A stretch of DNA of 64,000 bases, from positions 1 to 64,000 of the forward strand of contig QPGA01000006.1 of assembly GCA_003332265.1 (NCBI GenBank), in the 5' to 3' direction. Numbering within the stretch: position 1 is the first letter of the stretch; each line of letters starts with the position of its first letter. Shown in pieces: positions 1 through 9,731 of the stretch. The notes below the pieces were generated by a model, which did no database searches, was not told the origin of the DNA, and was given only the letters and a program-made list of their open reading frames with translations. The position numbers and the translations under genes were made by a program. Source of the stretch: Candidatus Accumulibacter meliphilus (lineage in GTDB: Bacteria; Pseudomonadota; Gammaproteobacteria; Burkholderiales; Rhodocyclaceae).

Positions 1-423
1 CCACTGCGCTGCGGTTTCGCCCTGCGTCGTGTCCATCCGCATATCCAGCGGTGCGTCGTAGCGGAAGCTGAAGCCCCGTTCCCCTTGATCAAGCTGTGGC
101 GAAGAGACGCCAATATCGAGAAGCACGCCATCAACGCCTTCCTCGAGGTCGACTCCTGCCGACCGCAAGGCCGCACTCAACTCGCCGAAGCACTGGTGCA
201 TGACCAGCAACCGGCGATCCTGAGTCTCGCCAGCCAGCGCCACCGCGTTCGGGTCGCGATCGAGAGCCAGTAGGCGACCCTCCGGCCCCAAGCTATCGAG
301 GATCGCCCGGCTGTGTCCACCACGACCAAAAGTGCCATCGACATAGGTTCCGGCAGGCTTTATCTCCAGGGCGCGAACCGCCTCCCGCAGCAAGACCGTC
401 TGGTGCTGCGCCGACAAGATCAC
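1..423 (-). CDS. rsmH: 16S rRNA (cytosine-1402-N4)-methyltransferase RsmH (MraW), N-terminal part
   Basis: RsmH uses S-adenosylmethionine to methylate C1402 in the ribosomal P site; its gene normally follows mraZ at the head of the division and cell wall (dcw) cluster. Translating the minus strand from GTG at 423 gives [10 protein letters not shown], then the SAM-binding motif [11 protein letters not shown] and [20 protein letters not shown], all RsmH hallmarks. The gene runs off the left window edge, so only about 141 N-terminal codons are present. The GTG overlaps the mraZ TGA stop (GTGA), which suggests translational coupling and decides the start. Family identity is secure; the start is likely but not proven. 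Confidence 0.95.
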   Translation of the reverse strand, partial: MILSAQHQTVLLREAVRALEIKPAGTYVDGTFGRGGHSRAILDSLGPEGRLLALDRDPNAVALAGETQDRRLLVMHQCFGELSAALRSAGVDLEEGVDGVLLDIGVSSPQLDQGERGFSFRYDAPLDMRMDTTQGETAAQW

Positions 424-866
424 AGCGCCAGGTCCTCAAGCCCCGGCGGTAGGCACTGATCGCTGAGGGCAAAGACCGCTTCCTGCTGTTGCTGCCAGCC
501 GAGGTCGGACCAGATTTCGAAATGACTCCCCTGCCCGACCAGCCAGACCTGCTTTTCCAGCGCTGCGAACTGACGCAACTCGGGAGCGATCAGCAGGCGA
601 CCCGCCGCGTCCATCGTTTCTTCGCGCGCATTACCGACCAACAGGCGTTTGATTGCGGCCGATTGTAGATTCATGCTCGACGCAGCCAGAACCTTGTCGC
701 GAATCGGCTCCCAGGCCGGCTCGGGATAGAGGAGCAAGCAACGATGCGGGTGCGCCGTGAGCACCAGGCGGCCGTCAGCGGCCGCGGCCAAAGCCTCCCG
801 ATGACGTACCGGAATAGCCAGCCTGCCCTTCACATCGAGACTCAACGCCGCCGCACCCTGAAACAT
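420..866 (-). CDS. mraZ: Transcriptional regulator MraZ
   Basis: MraZ is a ring-forming AbrB-type DNA-binding protein that represses its own dcw promoter. The 148-residue product begins [19 protein letters not shown] and has a second half with [14 protein letters not shown], the two DxxGR SpoVT/AbrB repeats of the family, and the length is normal. ATG at 866 is chosen because it gives the canonical N-terminus and follows a purine-rich stretch (GGGGTG); longer in-frame starts up to 989 would run through the operator and promoter. It is followed by rsmH with a 4-base overlap. Direct repeats of GTGGG upstream (separate entry) fit autoregulation. Confidence 0.95.
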   Translation of the reverse strand: MFQGAAALSLDVKGRLAIPVRHREALAAAADGRLVLTAHPHRCLLLYPEPAWEPIRDKVLAASSMNLQSAAIKRLLVGNAREETMDAAGRLLIAPELRQFAALEKQVWLVGQGSHFEIWSDLGWQQQQEAVFALSDQCLPPGLEDLAL

Positions 867-913
867 CACCCCAACTCTTCCCCTGCAATCTTTCCGAGAA
901 CACCGCAATATTT

Positions 914-965
914 CCCACTTTCTACTACTTGCCCCCACTTTAAGACAAAGCTTGCACGAAAGCAA
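914..965 (-). promoter_or_regulatory. mraZ promoter with MraZ-box direct repeats
   Basis: On the minus strand, GTGGG occurs at 938-934 and 918-914, with a degenerate GTAGT at 928-924. The 10-bp period matches the (GTGGGN5)3 pattern known as the MraZ operator. A candidate promoter, TTGCTT (965-960), a 16-bp spacer and TTAAAG (943-938), lies just upstream, so the first box touches the -10. Binding would block the promoter. The repeats are seen directly; the promoter assignment is inference. Confidence 0.75.
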
Positions 966-1031
966 GGTCTCTCTCAGTGCTTTTCTCAATAGCTACAAGG
1001 ACTTATAGACGACTTCTGAAGCACATCAAGA

Positions 1032-1062
1032 GGCGCCATTGTTTTTATAAAACAATGGCGCC
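1032..1062. repeat. Perfect 14-bp inverted repeat with 3-nt loop
   Basis: Bases 1032-1045 (GGCGCCATTGTTTT) are the exact reverse complement of 1049-1062, with TAT between. It lies between the rnpB 3' end and the mraZ promoter. Neither side carries a T-run outside the stem, so it is not a standard intrinsic terminator. It could be a terminator variant, a protein-binding palindrome or an RNA-end stabiliser for a read-through transcript. No function is asserted. Confidence 0.8.
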
Positions 1063-1240
1063 ATTCCTGTAGTTAAAGTGATTTCTCAAGAAGCGCTTCT
1101 AAACCGGCCCTGCACACGACTTAAGCGCGCTAGAGGCGGCCGACTGGCGGCCAAAGGGAGGCAATGGAGGGGGGGAAAGGCTGAAATGGCGGCCGCGAGA
1201 ACAGCCGGTCAGACGGGAAAAAAAGTGGGCAGCCGAGCGA

Positions 1241-1616
1241 AGGTGGGAAGCCGATCGATAAGCCGGGTTCTGTCGTGGACAGCCATTCCTCTAGACGTAC
1301 TGTTACCAGCACGCTCAAGCAGCCTACCCGGAAGCAGCGCGAGCCACGCCCGTGCTTCCCTATTTGGCCTTGCTCCAGATGGGGTTTGCCGTGCCAGCCG
1401 TGTTACCACGGCTGCGGTGAGCTCTTACCTCGCCGTTTCACCCTTACCTGCACGCCCTCGGTTCTCTGAGCGCGGACATCGGCGGTCTGTTTTCTGTTGC
1501 ACTTTCCGTCACCTCACGGTGCCCGGTCGTTAACCGGCATCCTGCTCTACGGAGCCCGGACTTTCCTCTCGGCGCAAGGACTTAACCTTTTGCCCAGCGG
1601 CTGCCTGACCGACTTC
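1241..1616 (-). ncRNA. rnpB: RNase P RNA, bacterial class A
   Basis: RNase P RNA is the catalytic subunit that removes 5' leaders from pre-tRNAs. The minus strand carries the conserved blocks in order: GAGGAAAGTCCGGGCTCC near the 5' end, ACAGAAAACAGACCGCCGAT, GGTAAGGGTGAAACGG, GGTAAGAGCTCACCG, GGAGCAAGGCCAAATAGGG, GGGTAGGCTGCTTGAG and the 3' CGACAGAACCCGGCTTATCG. The length of about 376 nt is normal. The 5' end is set by homology and by the TATAAT at 1630-1625; the 3' end by the closing helix partner. A seven-T tract at 1224-1218 follows on this strand, but its stem is not clear, so the terminator is left open. Confidence 0.97.
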
Positions 1617-1624
1617 CCGCGCTG

Positions 1625-1630
1625 ATTATA
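1625..1630 (-). promoter_or_regulatory. -10 element of the rnpB promoter
   Basis: A perfect TATAAT on the minus strand is placed so that transcription would begin near 1618, within a few bases of the predicted RNase P RNA 5' end. The hexamer overlaps the stop codon of the upstream DUF3025 gene. No good -35 hexamer is visible at 16-18 bp, only GC-rich sequence. Confidence 0.7.
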
Positions 1631-2414
1631 CCCGCCGCCGCGTTCGGCCCGCGCGGAATTGCCAAGCATCATCGTAGTACGATGGGCTTTCGTTGGCCTC
1701 CGTCACCCCGGGCAGACCCAGCAATGGAAAAGGGTGAAAAGCGCGTGGGTCGCGGTGTCGTCCGGCCGCCACTTCGCTCGCCAGACGCCGGTCGACATCA
1801 GCCAACTGTTCGCACAGCGGCGCGCGCAGCCAATCCTCACCGACCTCGTGCAGCACGGCCTTGGCTGTCAGCCCGCGAAACGGTTGCAGCAGTTGCTCGT
1901 AGGTGGCGTGACCAAAGACAAAGCAGCGCAGCGCGCGACCGAGATCAAGGCGCCGCTCCCAGAACAGGGTTTTCCATTGAAAGCCGCGCAACAGGGCCAG
2001 CAGCGAGCAGTCGGAGGAGACAACGACAACCCCGCATTCATCGAAATGAGTCAGCGCATCGCGATCGCGACCGCGACCGCAGCGCGCGCCGGGCGCCGCC
2101 ATCGCCTCGACGTGGCTGGCATTCAGCGCCGATTTACTCAGCGGAAAACTGAGCCAGACCAGAGCGTTAAAGAAATGGTGCCAGTTGCCGGGACGCGTCT
2201 CGACCTCGCCGCGCGCCCAGATACGAGTTTCGTAATCGACACCATCGCCTTGCGGCGCAACGAAAGACAGCCGTCGACCGCCAGCGCTGCGTAGATCGCA
2301 GCGCGCGCTGAGCAGCTCGAGCGACGCCAGCTCCGGGGCAAAGGGAAGGCATTCGATGAGCGGTGACAGTGGCGCGAACAAGCCACCCGGCGACGGCCAG
2401 GCTGCCAGGGTCAC
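1626..2414 (-). CDS. DUF3025 domain-containing protein
   Basis: A 262-residue protein of a family (DUF3025) found mainly in Beta- and Gammaproteobacteria, with no established biochemical role. The core HHFFNALVWLSFPLSKSALNASH is the characteristic signature, followed by a conserved middle segment (SSDCSLLALLRGFQWKTLFW) and FVFGHATYEQLLQPF. No signal peptide or membrane segment is evident, so it is probably cytoplasmic. The start used is GTG at 2414, directly after the upstream lipoprotein gene and preceded by GGTGAGGAA, although the SD spacing is tight. The stop lies inside the rnpB promoter. Confidence 0.85.
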   Translation of the reverse strand: MTLAAWPSPGGLFAPLSPLIECLPFAPELASLELLSARCDLRSAGGRRLSFVAPQGDGVDYETRIWARGEVETRPGNWHHFFNALVWLSFPLSKSALNASHVEAMAAPGARCGRGRDRDALTHFDECGVVVVSSDCSLLALLRGFQWKTLFWERRLDLGRALRCFVFGHATYEQLLQPFRGLTAKAVLHEVGEDWLRAPLCEQLADVDRRLASEVAAGRHRDPRAFHPFPLLGLPGVTEANESPSYYDDAWQFRAGRTRRRV

Positions 2415-2426
2415 TTCCTCACCTGC

Positions 2427-2879
2427 TCACTGCTGCGCCGGCGCGCCAGCGTCCGTCGGCGTATCCCTCTGCGCAGCGGCAACGAAGCTCAAGCTGCCAT
2501 TGCGCATCTCGAAGCTGCCCTGTAGGGGACCCATACCCTCCGCCGGCGCCTCTTCAAGCCGGGCAAAGCCCTCACAGGTCCGCGTCTCGACGACCAGCAT
2601 GCGGCGCCCCTGCTTGAGAATCCAGGCACCGTTCCCGGGCGCGTACACCTCGACCGGAGTTGTGGCACCGCCCTTGCCCATGTCATGGCGGCGCATGCAC
2701 TCGGGCATCCGTGCGGCAACAATGGAATAGGAAGCCGACTTCTCCCAGAAGAAATTCTGGATGCGAATCAGCGTCAGCGCGTGCTGGCTGGAGCCGTCGA
2801 TCTCGAAGGACGCACGCTGATCGGAGCAGGCCACCAGCAGGGGCAGCAAGAACAGGGCCAATAAGGTCTTTCGCAGCAC
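2427..2879 (-). CDS. Putative lipoprotein, unknown function
   Basis: A 150-residue protein with an N-terminal lipoprotein signal (LRKTLLALFLLPLLVACSDQ; the lipobox Cys follows LLVA). The mature part has scattered cysteines (MPECMRRHD, TRTCEGF) and no domain I recognise. I place the start at GTG 2879, because TTGAGGAG lies about 6 bases upstream and this puts the signal peptide at the N-terminus; an ATG at 2939 would overlap the pyrC stop and add an unlikely prefix. It sits between pyrC and the DUF3025 gene on the same strand and is probably co-transcribed with both. Confidence 0.75.
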   Translation of the reverse strand: MLRKTLLALFLLPLLVACSDQRASFEIDGSSQHALTLIRIQNFFWEKSASYSIVAARMPECMRRHDMGKGGATTPVEVYAPGNGAWILKQGRRMLVVETRTCEGFARLEEAPAEGMGPLQGSFEMRNGSLSFVAAAQRDTPTDAGAPAQQ

Positions 2880-2935
2880 AGGAAGTCTCCTCAAGCGAAT
2901 CCCGGAGCAGGCCGACGCGGGGCGATTCCCCGACA

Positions 2936-3970
2936 TCAATCGAGCATCCGCCAGCGTAGCCGCTCACCGGCACGGAGCGGAACCAGCGCATCGTCGCCGA
3001 GATAGGAGAAAGCCTCGGCAACGCGCCACTCCTCCTGCACCAGCGTCACCGTCCCGGAATTGCGCGGCAGACCATAGAAATCGGCGCCATTGAAGCTGGC
3101 AAAAGCCTCCAGCCGATCCAGGGCGCCGACCGAAGCAAAGGCTTCCGCATAGAGTTCCAGAGCCGCGTGCGCCGTGTAGCAACCGGCACAACCACAACTG
3201 GTTTCCTTGCTGGTCCGTGCATGCGGCGCGGAATCGGTCCCCAGGAAGAATCGCTTGCTGCCGGAAGTCGCTGCGCGTATCAGTGCCAGCCGATGCGTCT
3301 CACGCTTGAGAACCGGCAGACAGTAATGGTGAGGGCGAATACCACCGGCAAAAATGGCGTTGCGGTTGTAGAGCAGGTGATGCGCGGTAATCGTCGCCGC
3401 CAGGTTCGGCCCCGCACTGCCCACGAAATCAGCAGCATCGCGGGTCGTGATGTGCTCAAAAACGAGCTTGAGACCCGGGTAACGCGCCAGCAGGGGCTCC
3501 AAGACGCGTTCGATGAAGCGTTTCTCGCGATCGAAAACGTCGACCTCCGGATCGGTCACCTCGCCGTGCACCAGCAAAGGCATTCCCGAGCGCTCCAGCT
3601 CGGCAAGGGCCGGCGCGCATTTGTCGAGATCGCTGACGCCGGCGTCCGAATTGGTCGTCGCGCCTGCCGGATACAGCTTCACCGCATGTACGAACTGGCT
3701 AGCGACGGCCAGCCGCACTTCATCGGCCGAGGTACGGTCGGTCAGGTAGAGAGTCATCAGGGGCTCGAACGACCAAGCCGGCGGTAATGCCGCCAGGATC
3801 CGCGCGCGATATTCACCCGCTGCAGCAACGGTGGTCACCGGCGGGCGCAGATTGGGCATCACAATGGCGCGGGCAAACTGACGCGCGCTATGCGGCAAAA
3901 CCGTGCGCAGCGCATCCCCGTCGCGCAGATGAAGGTGCCAATCGTCAGGACGAGTAAGAGTGATCTGCAT
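2936..3970 (-). CDS. pyrC: Dihydroorotase PyrC
   Basis: PyrC cyclises N-carbamoyl-aspartate to dihydroorotate, the third step of pyrimidine synthesis. The metal-binding HxH is in [10 protein letters not shown] (H12, H14). It is followed by the carbamylated lysine region ([14 protein letters not shown]), [15 protein letters not shown] and the catalytic aspartate in [10 protein letters not shown]. At 344 residues it matches the type II enzyme of E. coli. ATG at 3970 gives the family N-terminus [12 protein letters not shown]; longer forms add a non-conserved prefix. The upstream rsmI gene is on the same strand 124 bp away. Confidence 0.96.
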   Translation of the reverse strand: MQITLTRPDDWHLHLRDGDALRTVLPHSARQFARAIVMPNLRPPVTTVAAAGEYRARILAALPPAWSFEPLMTLYLTDRTSADEVRLAVASQFVHAVKLYPAGATTNSDAGVSDLDKCAPALAELERSGMPLLVHGEVTDPEVDVFDREKRFIERVLEPLLARYPGLKLVFEHITTRDAADFVGSAGPNLAATITAHHLLYNRNAIFAGGIRPHHYCLPVLKRETHRLALIRAATSGSKRFFLGTDSAPHARTSKETSCGCAGCYTAHAALELYAEAFASVGALDRLEAFASFNGADFYGLPRNSGTVTLVQEEWRVAEAFSYLGDDALVPLRAGERLRWRMLD

Positions 3971-4094
3971 TCTTGAGCCGCGGCGAGGAAAAGCCTGAAT
4001 TCTAGATGATTTTCTCGCTTCGGCCGAACCTGGTCGAGCCGACGACGCAATGGCCAGCGGCATGATGGGCGTCGCACCTCCACCCGCGCAGCGC

Positions 4095-4934
4095 TCAAGC
4101 CCTCAGTCGCAAGGCCAATTCGTACAAGGTTTTCTTGCCGACACCGGTAATGGCGTGCGCCAGGCGGCTCGCCTGACTAACCGCCAGGCCATCGTCCAGC
4201 AACAGCTTGAGGACTCTTTCCCCTTCGATGCCGTCGTCAAGCGATGCGGCCCCGGAAACCACCAGCACAAACTCGCCACGCTGCCGGTTTCCGTCGGCCA
4301 GCAGCCAGTCATGCGCTTCAGCAAGCGGACAGACATGGATGGATTCGAACAGCTTGGTCAGTTCCCGGGCCAGGACCACGGTCCGCGCCGGACCGAAGGC
4401 ATCAGCCAGGGCGAGCACGGTGTCGAGAATGCGGTGCGGCGCCTCGTAGAAAACCAGGGCGTAGGGCAACTGGAGCAGCCCGCGCAAAGCCTCGGCGCGC
4501 TGCCCCGCCTTGTTCGGCAGAAAACCGTAGAACAGGAAATGCGGGTCCTCGAGTCCGCTGGCGGAGAGCGCCACGATCGCCGCACAGGGACCCGGCAAGG
4601 GGACCACGCGATAGCCGGCAGCGCGCACCCTGGCCACCAGCCGCGCCCCCGGATCGGACACCGCAGGGGTGCCGGCATCGACCACCAGCGCCACCGACTC
4701 GCCGTTCGCCAGGCGCGCGATGACCTGTTGCGCGGCAGACTGCTCATTATGCTGATGCGCCGCCAGCAGACGTGCAGTACAGCCATAATGTCTGAGTAGC
4801 AGCCCGCTGTGACGCGTGTCCTCGGCAGCCACCCACGCCACCTGCCGCAGAACATCGATGGCACGCTGACTCATGTCGCCAAGATGGCCGAGCGGCGTCG
4901 GTACCACATACAGTGCAGGGAGTTCTTCGCTCAT
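4095..4934 (-). CDS. rsmI: 16S rRNA (cytidine-1402-2'-O)-methyltransferase RsmI
   Basis: RsmI methylates the ribose of C1402, the same nucleotide that RsmH (at the left edge of this window) methylates on the base. The 279-residue tetrapyrrole-methylase fold shows [16 protein letters not shown] near the N-terminus, [28 protein letters not shown] and ARELTKLFE, all typical. ATG at 4934 fits the usual N-terminus (E. coli 286 residues). The start codon overlaps that of divergent yraN within one CATG. This rsmI|yraN-diaA-dolP order parallels E. coli yraL-lpoA-yraN-diaA-yraP, with lpoA absent here. Confidence 0.95.
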   Translation of the reverse strand: MSEELPALYVVPTPLGHLGDMSQRAIDVLRQVAWVAAEDTRHSGLLLRHYGCTARLLAAHQHNEQSAAQQVIARLANGESVALVVDAGTPAVSDPGARLVARVRAAGYRVVPLPGPCAAIVALSASGLEDPHFLFYGFLPNKAGQRAEALRGLLQLPYALVFYEAPHRILDTVLALADAFGPARTVVLARELTKLFESIHVCPLAEAHDWLLADGNRQRGEFVLVVSGAASLDDGIEGERVLKLLLDDGLAVSQASRLAHAITGVGKKTLYELALRLRA

Positions 4935-5346
4935 GACGATCCATCGGCAGGTGAACGACAAAGATAGCACGGCCGGGGCAGGCGAACGCCCGGCAACACC
5001 GGGTTTGCTCGCCGAACGCCTGGCCGCGGCCTTCCTCGAACGGAACGGCCTGAGCATCCTGGCACGCAATTACCGTTGCCGCGGCGGCGAGGTGGACCTG
5101 ATCTGCGAGGACCGACAGGTGCTCGTCTTCGTCGAAGTGCGCCTGCGCCGTAACGCCTGCTACGGCGGTGCTGCGGCCAGCATCACCCGCGCCAAGCAGG
5201 GCCGCATCGTCCTCGCTGCACGCCATTACCTGGCCTCGCATACAGCCACTCGGCGGGAGCCCGAATGCCGCTTCGACTGCCTGCTCCTGGACGCCCTGTC
5301 CGAAGCGGCGATCGAATGGTTGCGCGACGCCTTTGCCGCGGCGTGA
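4933..5346 (+). CDS. yraN: UPF0102 / YraN family protein
   Basis: A 137-residue member of the YraN family, a predicted PD-(D/E)xK nuclease-like fold of unproven function. The signature is ARNYRCRGGEVDLICEDRQVLVFVEVRLRR, containing the candidate catalytic D and ExR/K residues. Two starts are possible: ATG 4933, which overlaps the divergent rsmI start, or GTG 4951, which would avoid the overlap and give 131 residues, nearer the family norm. It is followed 143 bp later by diaA. Confidence 0.88.
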   Translation: MTIHRQVNDKDSTAGAGERPATPGLLAERLAAAFLERNGLSILARNYRCRGGEVDLICEDRQVLVFVEVRLRRNACYGGAAASITRAKQGRIVLAARHYLASHTATRREPECRFDCLLLDALSEAAIEWLRDAFAAA

Positions 5347-5417
5347 GGCAGGCCGCCGCCCGCCACGCCCGAAGCACCCGGGTCTGAATCGTCAGTTCGG
5401 CGGGCCGTGCACCGTGA

Positions 5418-6730
<1,313 letters not shown>

Positions 6731-6805
6731 TGTTCCGCTAGTCCTTCCGGCCAGCAGCGGCGGCCGTTTCCGGTCGCATCCTCCTTGTCCGCGTAATCAG
6801 CGTAG

Positions 6806-7174
6806 TCAGCGTCGACCACCAGGATCTGCCGGCTTTTTCTTGCCCCAGTTGGCGTGGGCGTTGCGGCTGACAATATAGTCGGCAAAGAACTTCATCCAGA
6901 TGGTCGACCCGGCAATCGCCGTCCAGGTGTCGTAGGCGACGCCGCCGATCACCACCATCAGGATCACCGCCACAGCGATGGCTCCGGCAACCAGGTTGAT
7001 GGCGGCCACGTAGGGCGCATACTTCGCCGCATCCGCGGGCGGCTCGCCGCGCTTCAGCGCCACCTGGGAAAAGTCCTGTTTGAAGAGAATTTGCCACGCC
7101 CGCCGCAGCCAGAAAAAAGCGATCGGGAAGAGGCCAAGAAACAATATCCATGTAATCGCAACGCTGATAGTCAT
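6806..7174 (-). CDS. Small inner-membrane protein, unknown function
   Basis: A 122-residue protein starting MTISVAITWILFLGLFPIAFFWLRRAW. One hydrophobic segment spans about residues 3-24; a second spans about 55-80 (AAINLVAGAIAVAVILMVVIGGVAYDTW). The C-terminus is basic (GKKKPADPGGRR). ATG 7174 is chosen for its AGGAG 9 bases upstream (ACAAGAGGAGTACTGGATG). I do not recognise a family. It lies downstream of the acetate symporter genes but behind a strong terminator, so it probably has its own promoter in the intervening 70 bp. Confidence 0.7.
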   Translation of the reverse strand: MTISVAITWILFLGLFPIAFFWLRRAWQILFKQDFSQVALKRGEPPADAAKYAPYVAAINLVAGAIAVAVILMVVIGGVAYDTWTAIAGSTIWMKFFADYIVSRNAHANWGKKKPADPGGRR

Positions 7175-7240
7175 CCAGTACTCCTCTTGTTCCGTGCACG
7201 GGTGCCCACGAAAAGAAACCAAGCACGTCGGCAAGCGAGC

Positions 7241-7274
7241 AAAGAAAAACCCCGCCACAGCTGCCGGCGGGGTT
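7241..7274 (-). terminator. Intrinsic terminator after the acetate symporter operon
   Basis: AACCCCGCC (7248-7256) pairs with GGCGGGGTT (7266-7274) around a 9-nt loop. On the minus strand the stem is followed by TTTCTTT, so it would stop transcription leaving actP (ending at 7338). Confidence 0.85.
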
Positions 7275-7337
7275 CTTCTTGCCCGCTACCGCCGGCGCGA
7301 AGGCCGGACGGCAGCATGATCATAAAGCTAACACGGC

Positions 7338-9146
7338 TCAGTGAGCACCCGAAACAGCCCCGGAGCCGCGCGGGATGCGCACCGACTCGACCATTGCCTG
7401 GATGTGCTCCGGGGGTTCCGGAGTCATCTTGTCGACAATGAAGGCAACGGCGAAGTTGACACAGGCTCCGATGGCACCGAAGGCTTCCGGCGTGATGCCG
7501 AAGAAGCTGTTCGGCCCGCCGATCAGGTCGACGTATTCGGTACCCTTGATGAAGAAGATACCCTTGGCTGCGAAGACGTAAAACAGGGTGACGAAGAGGC
7601 CGGCCAGCATGCCGCTGATTGCGCCTTCCTTGTTCATCTTCTTCGAGAAGATACCCATCATGATGGCCGGGAACAGCGAGCTCGCCGCGATCCCGAAGGC
7701 CAGCGCCACGGTACCAGCTGCGAAACCCGGCGGATTGAGGCCCAGATAGCCAGCGATGACAATCGCCACGGCCATCGAGATCTTGCCCGCCAGCAGCTCG
7801 TTTTTCTCGCTGATGTCAGGAACGAAAACGTTCTTGATCAGGTCGTGCGAAATAGCGGCCGAGATGGCCATCAACAAGCCAGCGGCAGTCGACAGAGCGG
7901 CAGCCAGGCCACCGGCAGCAACCAGCGCGATGACCCAGTCCGGCAGCAAGGCGATTTCCGGATTGGCGAGAACGATGATGTCGGCGTTGACCGTCAGCTC
8001 GTTGCCTTTCCAGCCGGCACCTTCGGCCTTGGCCTTGAACGCGTCGTTCTTGGACTTGTCGTTGTAATACTGAATGCGACCGTCGCCATTCTTGTCTTCC
8101 CACTTCAGCAGGCCGGTCTTCTCCCAGCGCTTCATCCAGTCCGGACGCTCCGCGTACACCAGTTGCGAATCGGCGGCGTACGGATCGGCGTTGCCCATTA
8201 CGACACCCGGGGTGATCGTGCGCAGCAGGTTGGTCTTGGCCATCGCCGCCACGGCAGGCGCAGTGGTGTAAAGCAGGCCGATGAAGATCAGCGCCCAACC
8301 GGCGGAACTACGTGCAGCAGCAACCGTCGGCACCGTGAAGAAGCGCATGATCACGTGCGGCAGACCGGCGGTACCGATCATCAGCGACATCGTGTACACG
8401 AACATGTTCAACATGCCGCCGGCGTCCGACGTGGTGTAGTTGGCGAATCCCAGATCGCTTACGACCAGGTCCAGCTTGTGCAGCAGCGAAACATCCTGGC
8501 CGACTATGTTGGAACCTAGACCCAGTTGCGGGACGGGGTTGCCGGTCAGCTGGATCGAGATGAAGATCGCCGGGATGATGTAGGCCGAGATCAGCACGCA
8601 GTACTGCGCGACCTGCGTGTAGGTGATCCCCTTCATGCCACCAAACACCGCATACACGAAAACGATGCCCATCCCGACGTAGATCCCGGTTTCGCTCGTC
8701 ACTCCCAGGAAGCGCGAGAAAGCAACGCCGACGCCGGTCATCTGACCGATGATGTAGGTCAGCGAAGCGACCAGCAGGCAGAGAACGGCAACCGTGCTGG
8801 CGGACTTCGAGTAGAAGCGATCGCCGATGAACTGCGGCACGGTGAATTTGCCGAACTTGCGCAGGTAAGGCGCGAGCAGCATGGCCAGCAACACGTAACC
8901 ACCGGTCCAGCCCATCAGGAACAGACCGCCGCCGTAACCCATGTTGGAGATCAGGCCGGCCATCGAAATGAACGAGGCGGCCGACATCCAGTCCGCGCCG
9001 ATCGCCATGCCGTTCATCACCGGCCCGACTTGGCCGCCAGCGGCGTAGAAATCGCTGGTGGTCCCGGCACGCGCCCATAGTGCAATCGCAATGTATAGGG
9101 CGAAAGTCGCACCGACCACCAGGTAAATCGTTGTTTGCAGTTCCAT
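7338..9146 (-). CDS. actP: Sodium:solute symporter, VC_2705 family (acetate permease ActP-like)
   Basis: A 602-residue sodium/solute symporter with about 13 membrane segments. The start METQ-like N-terminus (MELQTTIYLVVGATFALYIA) and FYAAGGQVGPVMNGMAIGADWMSAASFI are typical of the acetate/propionate branch of SSF carriers. An extramembrane insert near residues 345-400 holds EDKNGDGRIQYYND, resembling an EF-hand loop, as in other VC_2705 members. It is preceded by a DUF4212 gene with a 9-bp gap, the standard pairing for this family. Substrate (acetate or another short monocarboxylate) is inferred, not shown. ATG 9146 has AAGGGG upstream. Confidence 0.9.
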   Translation of the reverse strand: MELQTTIYLVVGATFALYIAIALWARAGTTSDFYAAGGQVGPVMNGMAIGADWMSAASFISMAGLISNMGYGGGLFLMGWTGGYVLLAMLLAPYLRKFGKFTVPQFIGDRFYSKSASTVAVLCLLVASLTYIIGQMTGVGVAFSRFLGVTSETGIYVGMGIVFVYAVFGGMKGITYTQVAQYCVLISAYIIPAIFISIQLTGNPVPQLGLGSNIVGQDVSLLHKLDLVVSDLGFANYTTSDAGGMLNMFVYTMSLMIGTAGLPHVIMRFFTVPTVAAARSSAGWALIFIGLLYTTAPAVAAMAKTNLLRTITPGVVMGNADPYAADSQLVYAERPDWMKRWEKTGLLKWEDKNGDGRIQYYNDKSKNDAFKAKAEGAGWKGNELTVNADIIVLANPEIALLPDWVIALVAAGGLAAALSTAAGLLMAISAAISHDLIKNVFVPDISEKNELLAGKISMAVAIVIAGYLGLNPPGFAAGTVALAFGIAASSLFPAIMMGIFSKKMNKEGAISGMLAGLFVTLFYVFAAKGIFFIKGTEYVDLIGGPNSFFGITPEAFGAIGACVNFAVAFIVDKMTPEPPEHIQAMVESVRIPRGSGAVSGAH

Positions 9147-9155
9147 GTTGGCCCC

Positions 9156-9410
9156 TTATTCTTCGTGAACGTCGAATTGACGGTCGATTTCGCCCATCTT
9201 CTTCCGGTAGTAGAAGATCAGCGCGATGAATATGTACATCGCTCCCTGTTGGGCAAACCAGAAACCCAGGGGATAGCCACCCAGATGGATGCTATTGAGT
9301 GCGGGTGCGAACAGGATGCCCGCTCCAAACGAAACAAGGAACCATACTATGAGGATCTTGGTGAGCAACCCGAGGGTCGCCGACCAGTAGGCCTTTGCGC
9401 TGTCTTCCAT
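9156..9410 (-). CDS. DUF4212 small membrane protein, symporter partner
   Basis: An 84-residue protein with two membrane segments: LLTKILIVWFLVSFGAGILF and WFAQQGAMYIFIALIFYYRKKM. DUF4212 proteins are almost always encoded immediately before VC_2705-type sodium symporters and are treated as a small subunit. ATG 9410 has a strong GGAGG 7 bases upstream, which rules out the longer frame starting at 9539. The upstream 196 bp to the repeat at 9607 must hold the operon promoter, but I could not choose a -35/-10 pair there. Confidence 0.9.
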   Translation of the reverse strand: MEDSAKAYWSATLGLLTKILIVWFLVSFGAGILFAPALNSIHLGGYPLGFWFAQQGAMYIFIALIFYYRKKMGEIDRQFDVHEE

Positions 9411-9606
9411 GATTACCTCCTCCAATTTTTTTTGATCGATTGAGCGGCCCCCAAAGCCTCCAAGGGAACCACCGGGGCGATTATTGATGTCGATTCTTAC
9501 TGGAAGCTGACACCACTCTGGAAAGTCAGGCTTGCGCACAGGCTGTCGTGGGGTCGCGCGGTCGCGGCAGCAGTCGCCGTTGCGCGAAGGGCAGACGGCG
9601 CCTGCC

Positions 9607-9731
9607 TAACGGTCATGACAGTCGAGATACCCCGGATGATGAAAGTCATGACCGTCCCACTCTTCCCCCGGCCCTTCTCCCGCAAGGGGCGAAGGGAGGT
9701 TCGTGAGTCGCTTGCGCGACTTTCACATTAA
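9607..9731 (+). repeat. TAA-bounded dispersed repeat, copy 1
   Basis: A 125-bp intergenic repeat starting TAACGGTCATGACA and ending GCGCGACTTTCACATTAA. Inside are three palindromic blocks: GTCATGAC-type arms at the left, a CCCTTCTCCC/GGGGCGAAGGG hairpin, and GTGAGTCGC/GCGACTTTCAC at the right. Four further copies occur in the window. The right end supplies the TAA stop of trkH (minus strand, 9728-9730). There is no coding potential inside. Confidence 0.85.
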
